This document shows positions 1 through 5,629 of a stretch of DNA of 8,432 nucleotides, piece after piece (positions within the stretch are counted from its first letter, which is position 1; each line of letters starts with the position of its first letter). Origin of the DNA: Desulfobacterales bacterium. GTDB lineage: Bacteria > Desulfobacterota > Desulfobacteria > Desulfobacterales > 4be13. A program made the position numbers and the translations under genes. The stretch spans positions 3,664-12,095 of the forward strand of contig JAOZRQ010000171.1 of assembly GCA_029940115.1 (NCBI GenBank), read 5' to 3'. A model generated the notes under the pieces. The model had not been told where the DNA came from. It saw nothing but the letters and a program-made list of their open reading frames with translations, and did no database searches.

Positions 1-27
1 TTCTTTCTTTGGCCTCCTGAATACAGG

Positions 28-170
28 TGTGGGCGAGAAACCCGGCTTTTTCCCGAATGGGCCGACTCCCCGACTGCAAGAAAAAGCCGGATTTTTTTCT
101 TTGTGGGCGAGAAACCCGGCTTTTTCCCGAATGGGCCGACTCCAACTGCAAGAAAAAGCCGGGTTTCTTT
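28..170. repeat. Tandem pair of REP-like hairpin repeats
   Basis: Two copies of a roughly 72-74-nt unit lie head to tail. The first 42 bases (28-69 and 102-143) are identical, and the units then differ by small indels. Each holds an inverted repeat: 37-52 pairs with 80-95 (one mismatch), and 111-126 pairs perfectly with 152-167 over 16 bp around a 25-nt loop, with the sequence GAAACCCGGCTTTTTC. The pair sits just downstream of the DUF2959 stop codon, so it could end that transcript or protect its 3' end. No clean U-tract follows the minus-strand stem, so a classical intrinsic terminator is not proven. A partial third copy lies at 1055-1077. Confidence 0.8.
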
Positions 171-184
171 ATAATCAGCTTATT

Positions 185-835
185 TTATTTGAAGTTCTTC
201 AGGAACTCCTCCGCTTCCCTGACCGATTCGTTGATATCCCGAATCAGGGACTCGACCTCACCTTCGATGCTGCCCATCTCCTGCTTCAGCGCGCCCACCG
301 CTTGGGCATTCAGGTTGTGCTTCAGGTAGAGCACATAGTCCCGGAGGTTTTTCAGAACCGGATCCATCTGCTTGGTGGCTTTGCTCATTGCCGCGTGGAG
401 GCGGACATATCGTCCTTTGGTCTCCCTCAGGGATTCCCTGCTTTTGGATTTGAATTTCTCATTGGTGATCTCCCGGATCTCCTTGTCCCATTCCTTGAAC
501 AGATCGGCTGAGATGTCCTCCACCGCCTGGATTCTTTCCCGAACATTGTCGGCCCGCTCTTCACAAGCCTCATAGTCGTCCTTGAGCTTGTCATAGACCT
601 TCTCCAGGTTGCCCCCTTGGAACCCATAAATCTCCTTCACCCGGGTCAGCACGTCCTTGAACTCTTTTGAAGCCTTTTCCTGCTCGGTGCGGGCGTCCTT
701 GACCTCGTCTTTCAGCAGATGCCGTTTCTCTTTTCCCAGCTTTTCCCAGGCCGCATAATAGGCGGTCTGACACCCCCAAGTGAACAGGATGGCCAGAAAG
801 GCGGTGAACAAAGCGGTTTGCATACAGGTTTTCAT
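185..835 (-). CDS. DUF2959 family protein, probable lipoprotein or membrane-anchored
   Basis: This 216-residue protein is recognised from memory as the DUF2959 family, whose function is unknown. Features I associate with that family are a start with a hydrophobic leader followed by GCQTAYYAAWEKLG, a central stretch with EDISADLFKEWDKE, and a C-terminal half with DPVLKNLRDYVLYLKHNLNA. After the leader (residues about 5-21) the chain is almost all charged helix and likely coiled coil. Cys22 follows a hydrophobic run as in a lipoprotein, but the preceding FTWG is a poor lipobox because of the Trp. I start at 835 because AGGAGG (841-846) lies 5 nt upstream; the adjacent ATG at 838 is too close, and the longer frame to 895 runs into the leader repeat. 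The gene is separated from the chaperone cluster by 281 bp with its own candidate promoter, so it may be a separate unit. Confidence 0.85.
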   Translation of the reverse strand: MKTCMQTALFTAFLAILFTWGCQTAYYAAWEKLGKEKRHLLKDEVKDARTEQEKASKEFKDVLTRVKEIYGFQGGNLEKVYDKLKDDYEACEERADNVRERIQAVEDISADLFKEWDKEIREITNEKFKSKSRESLRETKGRYVRLHAAMSKATKQMDPVLKNLRDYVLYLKHNLNAQAVGALKQEMGSIEGEVESLIRDINESVREAEEFLKNFK

Positions 836-846
836 CATTTCCTCCT

Positions 847-1020
847 TATACCCAAATTGAGCGATTCTTTGGTCTGAACATGACTTCTGCCTCACGGTTT
901 CAAGGGCTCATCGATTTTTGAGGTCTCACCCATTGGGTGAGACCTCTGAAATGGGCAACCCCCCCGGTTGTCGGAACGTCAGCCAGTTTTTCTGGCAAGA
1001 ATCGCTCAATTTAGGTTATA
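847..1020 (-). repeat. Inverted repeat enclosing hairpins in the DUF2959 leader
   Basis: The bases 854-869 (AAATTGAGCGATTCTT) are perfectly complementary to 997-1012, and the pairing extends imperfectly to 847 and 1020. Inside the arms are a perfect 12-bp stem with a 3-nt loop (920-931 with 935-946, GAGGTCTCACCC) and a small GCCAG/CTGGC stem (982-996). In the minus-strand RNA the outer stem would close just before the Shine-Dalgarno sequence at 841-846. It could be a structured 5' leader or a small inverted-repeat element. No U-tract follows any stem. Confidence 0.65.
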
Positions 1021-1043
1021 TCAAGTTTCTGAGTACAGGACAA
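1015..1043 (-). promoter_or_regulatory. Candidate sigma70 promoter for the DUF2959 gene
   Basis: Read on the minus strand there is a -35-like TTGTCC (1038-1043), exactly 17 nt of spacer, and a -10-like TATAAC (1015-1020). These match the consensus at 4 of 6 and 5 of 6 positions. The -10 box overlaps the outer arm of the leader inverted repeat, so transcription would begin inside that arm, about 175 nt upstream of the start codon. This is a sequence match only. Confidence 0.5.
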
Positions 1044-1054
1044 AAAGTCGGGAA

Positions 1055-1077
1055 TGGCGAGAAACCCGGCTTTTCCC
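1055..1077. repeat. Partial copy of the left-end REP-like repeat
   Basis: GGCGAGAAACCCGGCTTTT (1056-1074) matches the core of the tandem units at 28-170. The second, inverted arm is absent, so this copy cannot form the same hairpin. It lies between the GrpE-like stop codon and the candidate DUF2959 promoter. Confidence 0.7.
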
Positions 1078-1116
1078 TCATCAGGCCCAAGCGGCTGCGG
1101 GCGATCCACTAATGAT

Positions 1117-1572
1117 TCAGCCATTCATCACCGTGAGCACCTCGGCCTTCCTCAGCACGACATTCTCCTCCGTGTTGATGTATCCCTTTCTCACCACCGA
1201 CAGAATCGTCTCGTTCTCCATGTCACCGACCTCCTTTGTGTCAACGACCTTGCAAGAATCCATGGCCGCCCGGTTGTCCGGGAAGGTGACCTCAACAATA
1301 TGATTCGATTTGAGCAACCTGACGATCTTCTTCTCAATGGATCGGACGCTCTTGACCAGTCTTCGGGTAGTCTTGTCAAATGTCCCCTCCTTTTCCGCGA
1401 TGTTCTCATCAAGGTTCTCAAATGCGTCCAAGACCTCAAAGAGATTCAGATACAGAGATTGCTCCTTGGTCAGAAAAGTCTGTTCCTGTTCCGACAGGGC
1501 ATGCGTCAACTCGGCGATCCGCAACTGGAATTCAACAAGTTTCTCCCGTAAAAGCGCCTTCTCCTTTTTCAT
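1117..1572 (-). CDS. GrpE-like nucleotide exchange factor (short, divergent)
   Basis: This 151-residue protein has the layout of GrpE, the homodimer that opens the Hsp70 nucleotide-binding domain to release ADP. A charged coiled-coil helix covers about residues 1-38. A helix with FEVLDAFENLDENI (45-58) corresponds to the LPVLDNLERAL region, followed by RLVKSVRSIEKKIVRLLKS. A C-terminal beta domain includes VVRKGYINTEENVVLRKAEV (126-145), matching the GrpE VLQKGY...RVLRPAMV signature. It is shorter than E. coli GrpE (197 residues), mainly at the disordered N-terminus, and its beta domain is divergent. I start at 1572, where AGGGG has 6 nt of spacing; an ATG two codons upstream (1578) abuts it. 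It lies 204 bp after the J-like gene across a large palindrome. Its neighbourhood with an Hsp70 supports the call; no homology search was run. Confidence 0.75.
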   Translation of the reverse strand: MKKEKALLREKLVEFQLRIAELTHALSEQEQTFLTKEQSLYLNLFEVLDAFENLDENIAEKEGTFDKTTRRLVKSVRSIEKKIVRLLKSNHIVEVTFPDNRAAMDSCKVVDTKEVGDMENETILSVVRKGYINTEENVVLRKAEVLTVMNG

Positions 1573-1590
1573 CCTCATCCCCTAATAGCA

Positions 1591-1787
1591 AGGGTTAAGG
1601 GTTAAGGATGAGGGATATTTCATCCTTGATCCTTAGGCGATTTCCAAGAATGAACATGCCGTGCATTTTTCAGTTTGTAGTTCCGCCTTTAGGCGGTGCC
1701 GCACCGCCTAAAGGCGGAACTACAAACTGGGCATGTTCTTTTCCGGAAATCGCCTTAACCCTTAACCCTCAACCCTTCATCCTTCAT
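1591..1787. repeat. Large nested palindrome flanked by heptanucleotide words
   Basis: The centre is a perfect 29-bp inverted repeat (1671-1699 with 1701-1729, spacer of 1 nt) that itself contains CCGCCTTTAGGCGG. Outside it, 1652-1660 pairs with 1730-1738, 1635-1645 with 1745-1755, and 1591-1607 with 1753-1769 (17 bp perfect). The outer arms are tandem 7-mers: AGGGTTA twice then AGGATGA on the left, and CCTTAAC, CCTTAAC, CCTCAAC, CCTTCAT, CCTTCAT on the right. The right arm runs through the stop codon of the J-like gene. It occupies the gap before the GrpE-like gene and would fold into a long RNA hairpin if cotranscribed. Confidence 0.9.
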
Positions 1788-2070
1788 ATGTCAAGTCGGC
1801 ATCAGAAACCGGTCCTCGACGTTTCCCATCGGAAAAGACTTGGGCCATCGTCTCCGGAAGCGTCATGTCGAGTTGCTCCAGAAATGGTGCCACATCAATG
1901 AAGCAGACAAATTCCTCAGACGCCTTCAACAGCTCGTTCATAAGCTTTTTCTGTGCCAAGGCGATCTCCCGGCTGGAGTGTCTCCTCTCTCGCATGGCCA
2001 AGGTCACCGCTTGCAAGATATCCTGCTTTGTGACATTCCGATCAATATTCAATACTTTGTAAGGATTCAT
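1777..2070 (-). CDS. J-domain-like protein lacking the HPD motif
   Basis: This 97-residue protein begins MNPYKVLNIDRNVTKQDILQ, which fits the opening of a J domain (YEVLGV..ATKEEIKKAY). Helix II continues as AVTLAMRERR, and at the position of the catalytic HPD tripeptide it reads His31-Ser-Ser. A helix III-like stretch follows (REIALAQKKLMNELLKASEE) with FVCFID closing the domain at about residue 59, then a 38-residue tail of unknown role. The HPD motif is needed for J proteins to stimulate Hsp70 ATPase, so this one should not do so in the usual way; it may bind Hsp70 or compete with true J proteins. The start at 2070 has AAGG 9 nt upstream; ATG at 2076 is possible. The gene lies 85 bp after the TPR gene. 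The J-domain call rests on pattern only and needs a structural or profile check. Confidence 0.6.
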   Translation of the reverse strand: MNPYKVLNIDRNVTKQDILQAVTLAMRERRHSSREIALAQKKLMNELLKASEEFVCFIDVAPFLEQLDMTLPETMAQVFSDGKRRGPVSDADLTYEG

Positions 2071-2087
2071 AATCATTAGCCTTGTTT

Positions 2088-2153
2088 GGCGATGGGCAAG
2101 CGGCAATGGGCGAACGGCTGGCGCCTATTGCCCCTCCGCCCATCGCCCCATCC
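2088..2153. repeat. Heptanucleotide inverted array between the TPR and J-like genes
   Basis: The left half reads as consecutive 7-mers of the form GGCNANN: GGCGATG, GGCAAGC, GGCAATG, GGCGAAC, GGCTGGC (2088-2122). The right half is C-rich words in the opposite sense. GGCGATGGGC (2088-2097) pairs perfectly with GCCCATCGCC (2138-2147), with an inner GGCAAT/ATTGCC pair. It fills nearly all of the 85-bp gap. Confidence 0.7.
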
Positions 2154-2155
2154 CT

Positions 2156-4309
2156 TCATTCCAGCTCTTTCAGCATTTCATCAATGTCATATAAAATCGG
2201 GTGGGATTCATCCACCCGGGCGCACCATTTGAAAAAGTCATTCAGCAAAATGACTTTCTCGTGTTCGTCTATCTCCATATCATCCACATGTTCGATATTG
2301 CGTTCCATAAACTCGAAAAACTCCTCCTTCACCTCCTGATGCTTCGATTTTGCCGCGACCTGACAGGCCTTGTTCATCTTGAATTTGTTTATGGCTTTGA
2401 TGAGCTCCTCCATGTCAAGGTCAACCTTCATCCTCTCCAAGGTGGAACGGGCGAGGTCGTTGTCAGGATTGATCATCAGGGCTTTCGCCACAACCGCCTC
2501 TGCCGCCTTGATGTTCAGCCGGCGGTGATTGTACAATCGTATGGCTCGCCGAACCATGGTCAATGACAAGGCATCCTTGATCGCCTCCGAGGGCCTCTTG
2601 GTGTGAATGTCGGCCAAGGCATCCTCATACTGTTCCATCTGATCCAAGTCATGGCAGGTGATCGCCTTGTCCGTAAATTCCTTTTCATATCGGCGGGATT
2701 TCTTGAACAGATCGGCCGCACTCTCAAAATATCGTGCCGCTCGAGGCTCCCCCTTCTCCAGACAATGGAGCCCATAGGCAAAATTCACCCGTTCGACACC
2801 GTATTTCACAAACTCTGCCTCTCCATTTGCCGGGTTCGACTGAGGCCTTGCCCCTCCTTGGGGCAGACTGGCGAGGCTCTCCTCGTATTCCTCCCGATGA
2901 AGATGAAACAGGCTCTGCCCGGCAGAGGAATAATAGGCACCTGTTCTCAGGTAGTGTTCAATATCTGAGAATGCGTCCCTGTTCTCCCTGATCAGTCGGA
3001 GGACATGATCGGACAATCCGAATTGCCGGGCAAAGTGGGGGGTGCAAACCAGCATCAGTTCCGAATCAGATTCAAGTTGAGGCGTATCCTGATCCCCGGC
3101 AAGGAGACTCAGGTCACGTATCAGCTCCTTTTCCACAAGCCAACATCTCAGGGCACCTTTCGAGGAGGGCCCTCCGGTCTCGGCATATCCTTTGATCACA
3201 TCCTCCGCCCTCTGGATGAGTGATTCCCGCACCGCCTCCCTATCCTTGTCGTTCTCGGACAATTTCACAACGATCTCGTGCGTGTGAACGGCCGTGAGCC
3301 AGAACATCGTGAGATCAGGCAGATAAGTGCCTGAAATCTCAGCCAACCTGAAAAAGGTCTTCGCGCAAAGTGCCAGCAAATCCGCATCCATTTCAGACGG
3401 ATAGGGAAGGAGCAATTTTCTGATGGCCTCGTACCGTTCCTCCTTCCATAGCCAGTCAATGGACGCATATCTGCCATATTCCACAATTCCCTGAAGATCA
3501 ATGAGCAATGTTTCAGGGTTTGAGTGCCGAGTCTTGATTTTCAATCCTTCGAGAAGGTACATGCCTTTTTCATAAATGGTCGCAAAACGCTTGCCATAAA
3601 CCGTCGGCGGTGAATATCTGATCTGAAAGAATTCTTCGAAAAGCGTGGTTGCCAGAAGGGATTGTACCAAGGCCCGCTGTTTCAGGAATGTGTCTTGGAG
3701 GGATTCAATCATCTCCCATATTTTCAGGCATTGATCATATGCGCCTGTCTTGGCCAAGGCAAAGCCATAGTCATACACCGCGCCATCATCCGACAACTCG
3801 GATGCTTTGAATATGGAGATTGCCTCATCATATTTCCCCGCCTTGACAAGGGAGGATGCCTTTTTCAGAAGAAGATCCTCGCTCTCCTGAGTGACAAGGG
3901 CTTTTTCGTACAAAACAGCGGCCTTTTCATAATCTCCGGCCTTCTCGGCATCCTTTGCCGCCTCAGAGGAGCGGCGGCTGGACAATTCCGTTCTCAGTTC
4001 ACGGATTTTTTTGGGGATCCAGTCCTCACCGCAGATGTCATAAGCCTGCTCAAAGCAACGGATCGCCTCTTTGAGGTCTCCCTTCCGGGTATTCTTCCTT
4101 CCCCTTTTTATCAGATCCTTTGTTTTGAGTTGCCTGATTTCCCTTTCACAAACCTTGATCTTCTCAGCAATCTCCTCATCTCTGAGGTATTTGTTGATCT
4201 CCTCGAAGTCCTTTTTCGCAGAAGGGTAATTCCCCTTTCTGAAGAGCCTCTCTGCTCTCTTCAGCATTGCCACAGGGCTTTTCTCCTTTTTTTTTTTCTT
4301 CTTTCCCAT
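2156..4309 (-). CDS. Large TPR-repeat protein of the Hsp70 cluster
   Basis: This 717-residue protein appears soluble and cytosolic: it has no signal peptide or membrane segment. After a lysine-rich start (six Lys at residues 3-8) come TPR-like helix pairs at about 13-45, 63-95, 115-142, 147-172 and 176-200, with typical spacing such as AEKAGDYEKAAVLYEKAL and LVKAGKYDEAISIFKA. Residues about 205-480 are helical without a motif I recognise. More repeat-like helices follow at about 503-625 (YGLHCLEKGEPRAARYFESA; KAAEAVVAKALMINPDNDLA). The acidic C-terminus (675-717) is not the EEVD that eukaryotic Hsp70-binding TPRs read. TPR proteins usually scaffold protein contacts, so here it may bridge the Hsp70 and clients; that is inference. 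An 11-A homopolymer lies four codons after the start. The Shine-Dalgarno sequence is weak (GGA, 7 nt upstream of ATG). Confidence 0.85.
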   Translation of the reverse strand: MGKKKKKKEKSPVAMLKRAERLFRKGNYPSAKKDFEEINKYLRDEEIAEKIKVCEREIRQLKTKDLIKRGRKNTRKGDLKEAIRCFEQAYDICGEDWIPKKIRELRTELSSRRSSEAAKDAEKAGDYEKAAVLYEKALVTQESEDLLLKKASSLVKAGKYDEAISIFKASELSDDGAVYDYGFALAKTGAYDQCLKIWEMIESLQDTFLKQRALVQSLLATTLFEEFFQIRYSPPTVYGKRFATIYEKGMYLLEGLKIKTRHSNPETLLIDLQGIVEYGRYASIDWLWKEERYEAIRKLLLPYPSEMDADLLALCAKTFFRLAEISGTYLPDLTMFWLTAVHTHEIVVKLSENDKDREAVRESLIQRAEDVIKGYAETGGPSSKGALRCWLVEKELIRDLSLLAGDQDTPQLESDSELMLVCTPHFARQFGLSDHVLRLIRENRDAFSDIEHYLRTGAYYSSAGQSLFHLHREEYEESLASLPQGGARPQSNPANGEAEFVKYGVERVNFAYGLHCLEKGEPRAARYFESAADLFKKSRRYEKEFTDKAITCHDLDQMEQYEDALADIHTKRPSEAIKDALSLTMVRRAIRLYNHRRLNIKAAEAVVAKALMINPDNDLARSTLERMKVDLDMEELIKAINKFKMNKACQVAAKSKHQEVKEEFFEFMERNIEHVDDMEIDEHEKVILLNDFFKWCARVDESHPILYDIDEMLKELE
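4287..4297 (-). repeat. A11 homopolymer at the start of the TPR gene
   Basis: Eleven consecutive A residues on the coding strand span codons 5-8 of the TPR gene. Loss or gain of one base would shift the frame right after the start, so the tract could vary by polymerase slippage. The reference state is in frame. Confidence 0.9.
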
Positions 4310-4388
4310 GGTGTTTCCATTTTGGTTTGAAACGGACGTATCCGGGACTCCTCCCCAGTTATAAATACGCCCCGAGTTTCAAGGGTGG

Positions 4389-4408
4389 ATTCCTGCTTTC
4401 GCAGGAAT
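4389..4408. repeat. 20-bp dRS3-like palindrome
   Basis: The sequence ATTCCTGC-TTTC-GCAGGAAT has a perfect 8-bp stem and is embedded in the context GG...GACAGG. It resembles the ATTCCC-N8-GGGAAT repeats (dRS3) known from Neisseria, where they serve as insertion targets, and similar dispersed palindromes in other bacteria. It lies in the gap between the LysM and TPR genes. Confidence 0.7.
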
Positions 4409-4426
4409 GACAGGGGTAAATTTCAA

Positions 4427-4467
4427 GCATCACACGTCACGCATTACGCATCACGCCTCACGCCTCA
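4427..4467 (-). repeat. Six heptanucleotide repeats starting at the LysM gene stop codon
   Basis: Read on the minus strand from the TGA stop (4467-4465) the sequence is TGAGGCG, TGAGGCG, TGATGCG, TAATGCG, TGACGTG, TGATGC. Each unit begins with a stop triplet, and the 7-nt period puts stops in all three frames. Confidence 0.9.
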
Positions 4468-5541
4468 CTTCAACAATATTCTGATTTTCCTTCCTAATTG
4501 CAACGGGGCGTCAGGGTTGAACACTTCCATATGTTTCTCGATGTCCGACACCTTGTAAAACTTTGAGATGACCGATCGGACGGTGTCACCCTCAACGGTG
4601 GTATAGTTCCAGTACAGATTTCCTCTCTCTGATGTGGTGATCTTGTGGTAGATGGCCCTGACCCCGCGGGCATCTCTGAGGATATTGATCTGAGTCCCCT
4701 TTCCAATGGAGTAGATTCCAGTCTGCGGATTGTGTTCAAGCAGGACTGGATAATAATGTCCCGATCCATAATGGGCCTCTGAAATGTCCCACAGGGTGTC
4801 GTCCTCCTCAGCGACGTAGATGCGGAAATCATAAGGATATGGTATGGTGTCCGTTGAGGGTTGTCCGTTGTCTGTTGAGGGTTGTCCGTTATCCGCTGTG
4901 GGTTGTCCGTGGCCCATTGTCCGTTGCCCGTCGCCAGGCGACAATGGGGAATTGGCAACGGACAACTGAGAATCAACAGATTGCGCGTCAACAGGCGGCG
5001 ACACGCCATCACCGGCATTGCCAGCCGGAGAGCGGCCAAGGGGAGATTCTCCGGCAGCCCGTTGTCCCACCGCGTCAGCCAATGCGGGTGAGGGATGAGG
5101 GGCAGGCGAGAGGGCTTTGGCCTCTCTCCCCTCACCTTCGACCCGGTATGGCGTATCCGCAACCAACGGATCGCTGGCAACAGACGAGGGGGAAGTGTCA
5201 GCAGACAAGGAACTCTCTGTCCCGGCCTTGGCAAGCCTCAGTCTTCTCAGTTCCTCATCCATGTTGCTGATGGAATGCCGATGATCCGCCAGCAGACGCT
5301 CAAATTGCTTGAACCGGTGGAATTGAAACAGGGTGGTTCCAATGATCAGAATCATGGCCAAAAGAATGACCGCCGTTGCAATGACAATGCCAGTCCTCGG
5401 CACCTTCGCCTCCGGGGCCGGCAACTCGTCAGGAATGGCATCCAGTGCATTGAAACAGGAGAGGTCCGCGTCACACTGGGGACACTCGGCCTTGTCATCG
5501 GAAATGTTTTCCAGACCACATATGGGACAGGACTGATTCAT
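4465..5541 (-). CDS. Zinc ribbon / transmembrane / double LysM protein
   Basis: This 358-residue protein starts with a zinc ribbon (Cys5-x2-Cys8 and Cys20-x2-Cys23), followed by one hydrophobic segment (51-71, GIVIATAVILLAMILIIGTT) and a short basic, coiled-coil-like stretch (75-104). A low-complexity Ser/Pro/Gly/Asp linker spans 105-235. Two LysM-type domains follow at about 241-289 (EEDDTLWDISEAHYGSGHYY) and 313-358 (VEGDTVRSVISKFYKVSDIE). LysM domains bind peptidoglycan or other GlcNAc polymers. The likely topology is zinc ribbon in the cytoplasm and LysM outside. The start at 5541 has AGGA 5 nt upstream; the in-frame ATG at 5547 abuts it. It follows the Hsp70 gene by 85 bp, and its ribbon resembles the one in that Hsp70, so a membrane adaptor role is plausible but inferred. 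Part of the linker is encoded by heptanucleotide repeats. Confidence 0.85.
   Translation of the reverse strand: MNQSCPICGLENISDDKAECPQCDADLSCFNALDAIPDELPAPEAKVPRTGIVIATAVILLAMILIIGTTLFQFHRFKQFERLLADHRHSISNMDEELRRLRLAKAGTESSLSADTSPSSVASDPLVADTPYRVEGEGREAKALSPAPHPSPALADAVGQRAAGESPLGRSPAGNAGDGVSPPVDAQSVDSQLSVANSPLSPGDGQRTMGHGQPTADNGQPSTDNGQPSTDTIPYPYDFRIYVAEEDDTLWDISEAHYGSGHYYPVLLEHNPQTGIYSIGKGTQINILRDARGVRAIYHKITTSERGNLYWNYTTVEGDTVRSVISKFYKVSDIEKHMEVFNPDAPLQLGRKIRILLK
4847..4965. repeat. Heptanucleotide array inside the LysM linker coding sequence
   Basis: On the plus strand 4847-4937 divides into about 13 units of 7 nt, mostly TTGTCCG or TTGAGGG variants. From 4938 words of the complementary type follow (ACGGACA). 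TTGTCCGTTGCC (4917-4928) pairs perfectly with 4954-4965, and CCCATTGTC (4913-4921) with 4940-4948. Three units make 21 nt, so the protein shows a 7-residue repeat (DNGQPST) at about 217-231. Confidence 0.85.
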
Positions 5542-5552
5542 TGTCATCCTAA

Positions 5553-5629
5553 GGGGCAAGCGGCGAGCGGCAAGCGGGCAGGCGGCAGGAGAATCCCATC
5601 ACCCTCGCCTCATCCCTCGCCTAGCCTCA
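5553..5629. repeat. Heptanucleotide words filling the Hsp70-LysM gap
   Basis: On the plus strand 5553-5594 reads as GGGGCAA, GCGGCGA, GCGGCAA, GCGGGCA, GGCGGCA, GGAGAAT. 5595-5629 continues as C-rich 7-mers CCCATCA, CCCTCGC, CTCATCC, CTCGCCT, AGCCTCA, the last containing the Hsp70 stop codon. The unit GGGCAAGCGGC is shared with the array at 2088-2153. Confidence 0.75.

Noticed and set aside
920..946. Intrinsic terminator after the GrpE-like gene
   Set aside because: The stem is strong, but it is followed by AAAAAT on the minus strand and by no T-tract on the plus strand.
1591..1787. CRISPR array
   Set aside because: The repeats are 7-nt words and palindromes without unique spacers of regular length.
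3662..4330. Plus-strand frame (222 codons) opposite the TPR gene
   Set aside because: It is an antisense shadow; the TPR protein in the other strand has clear repeat structure.
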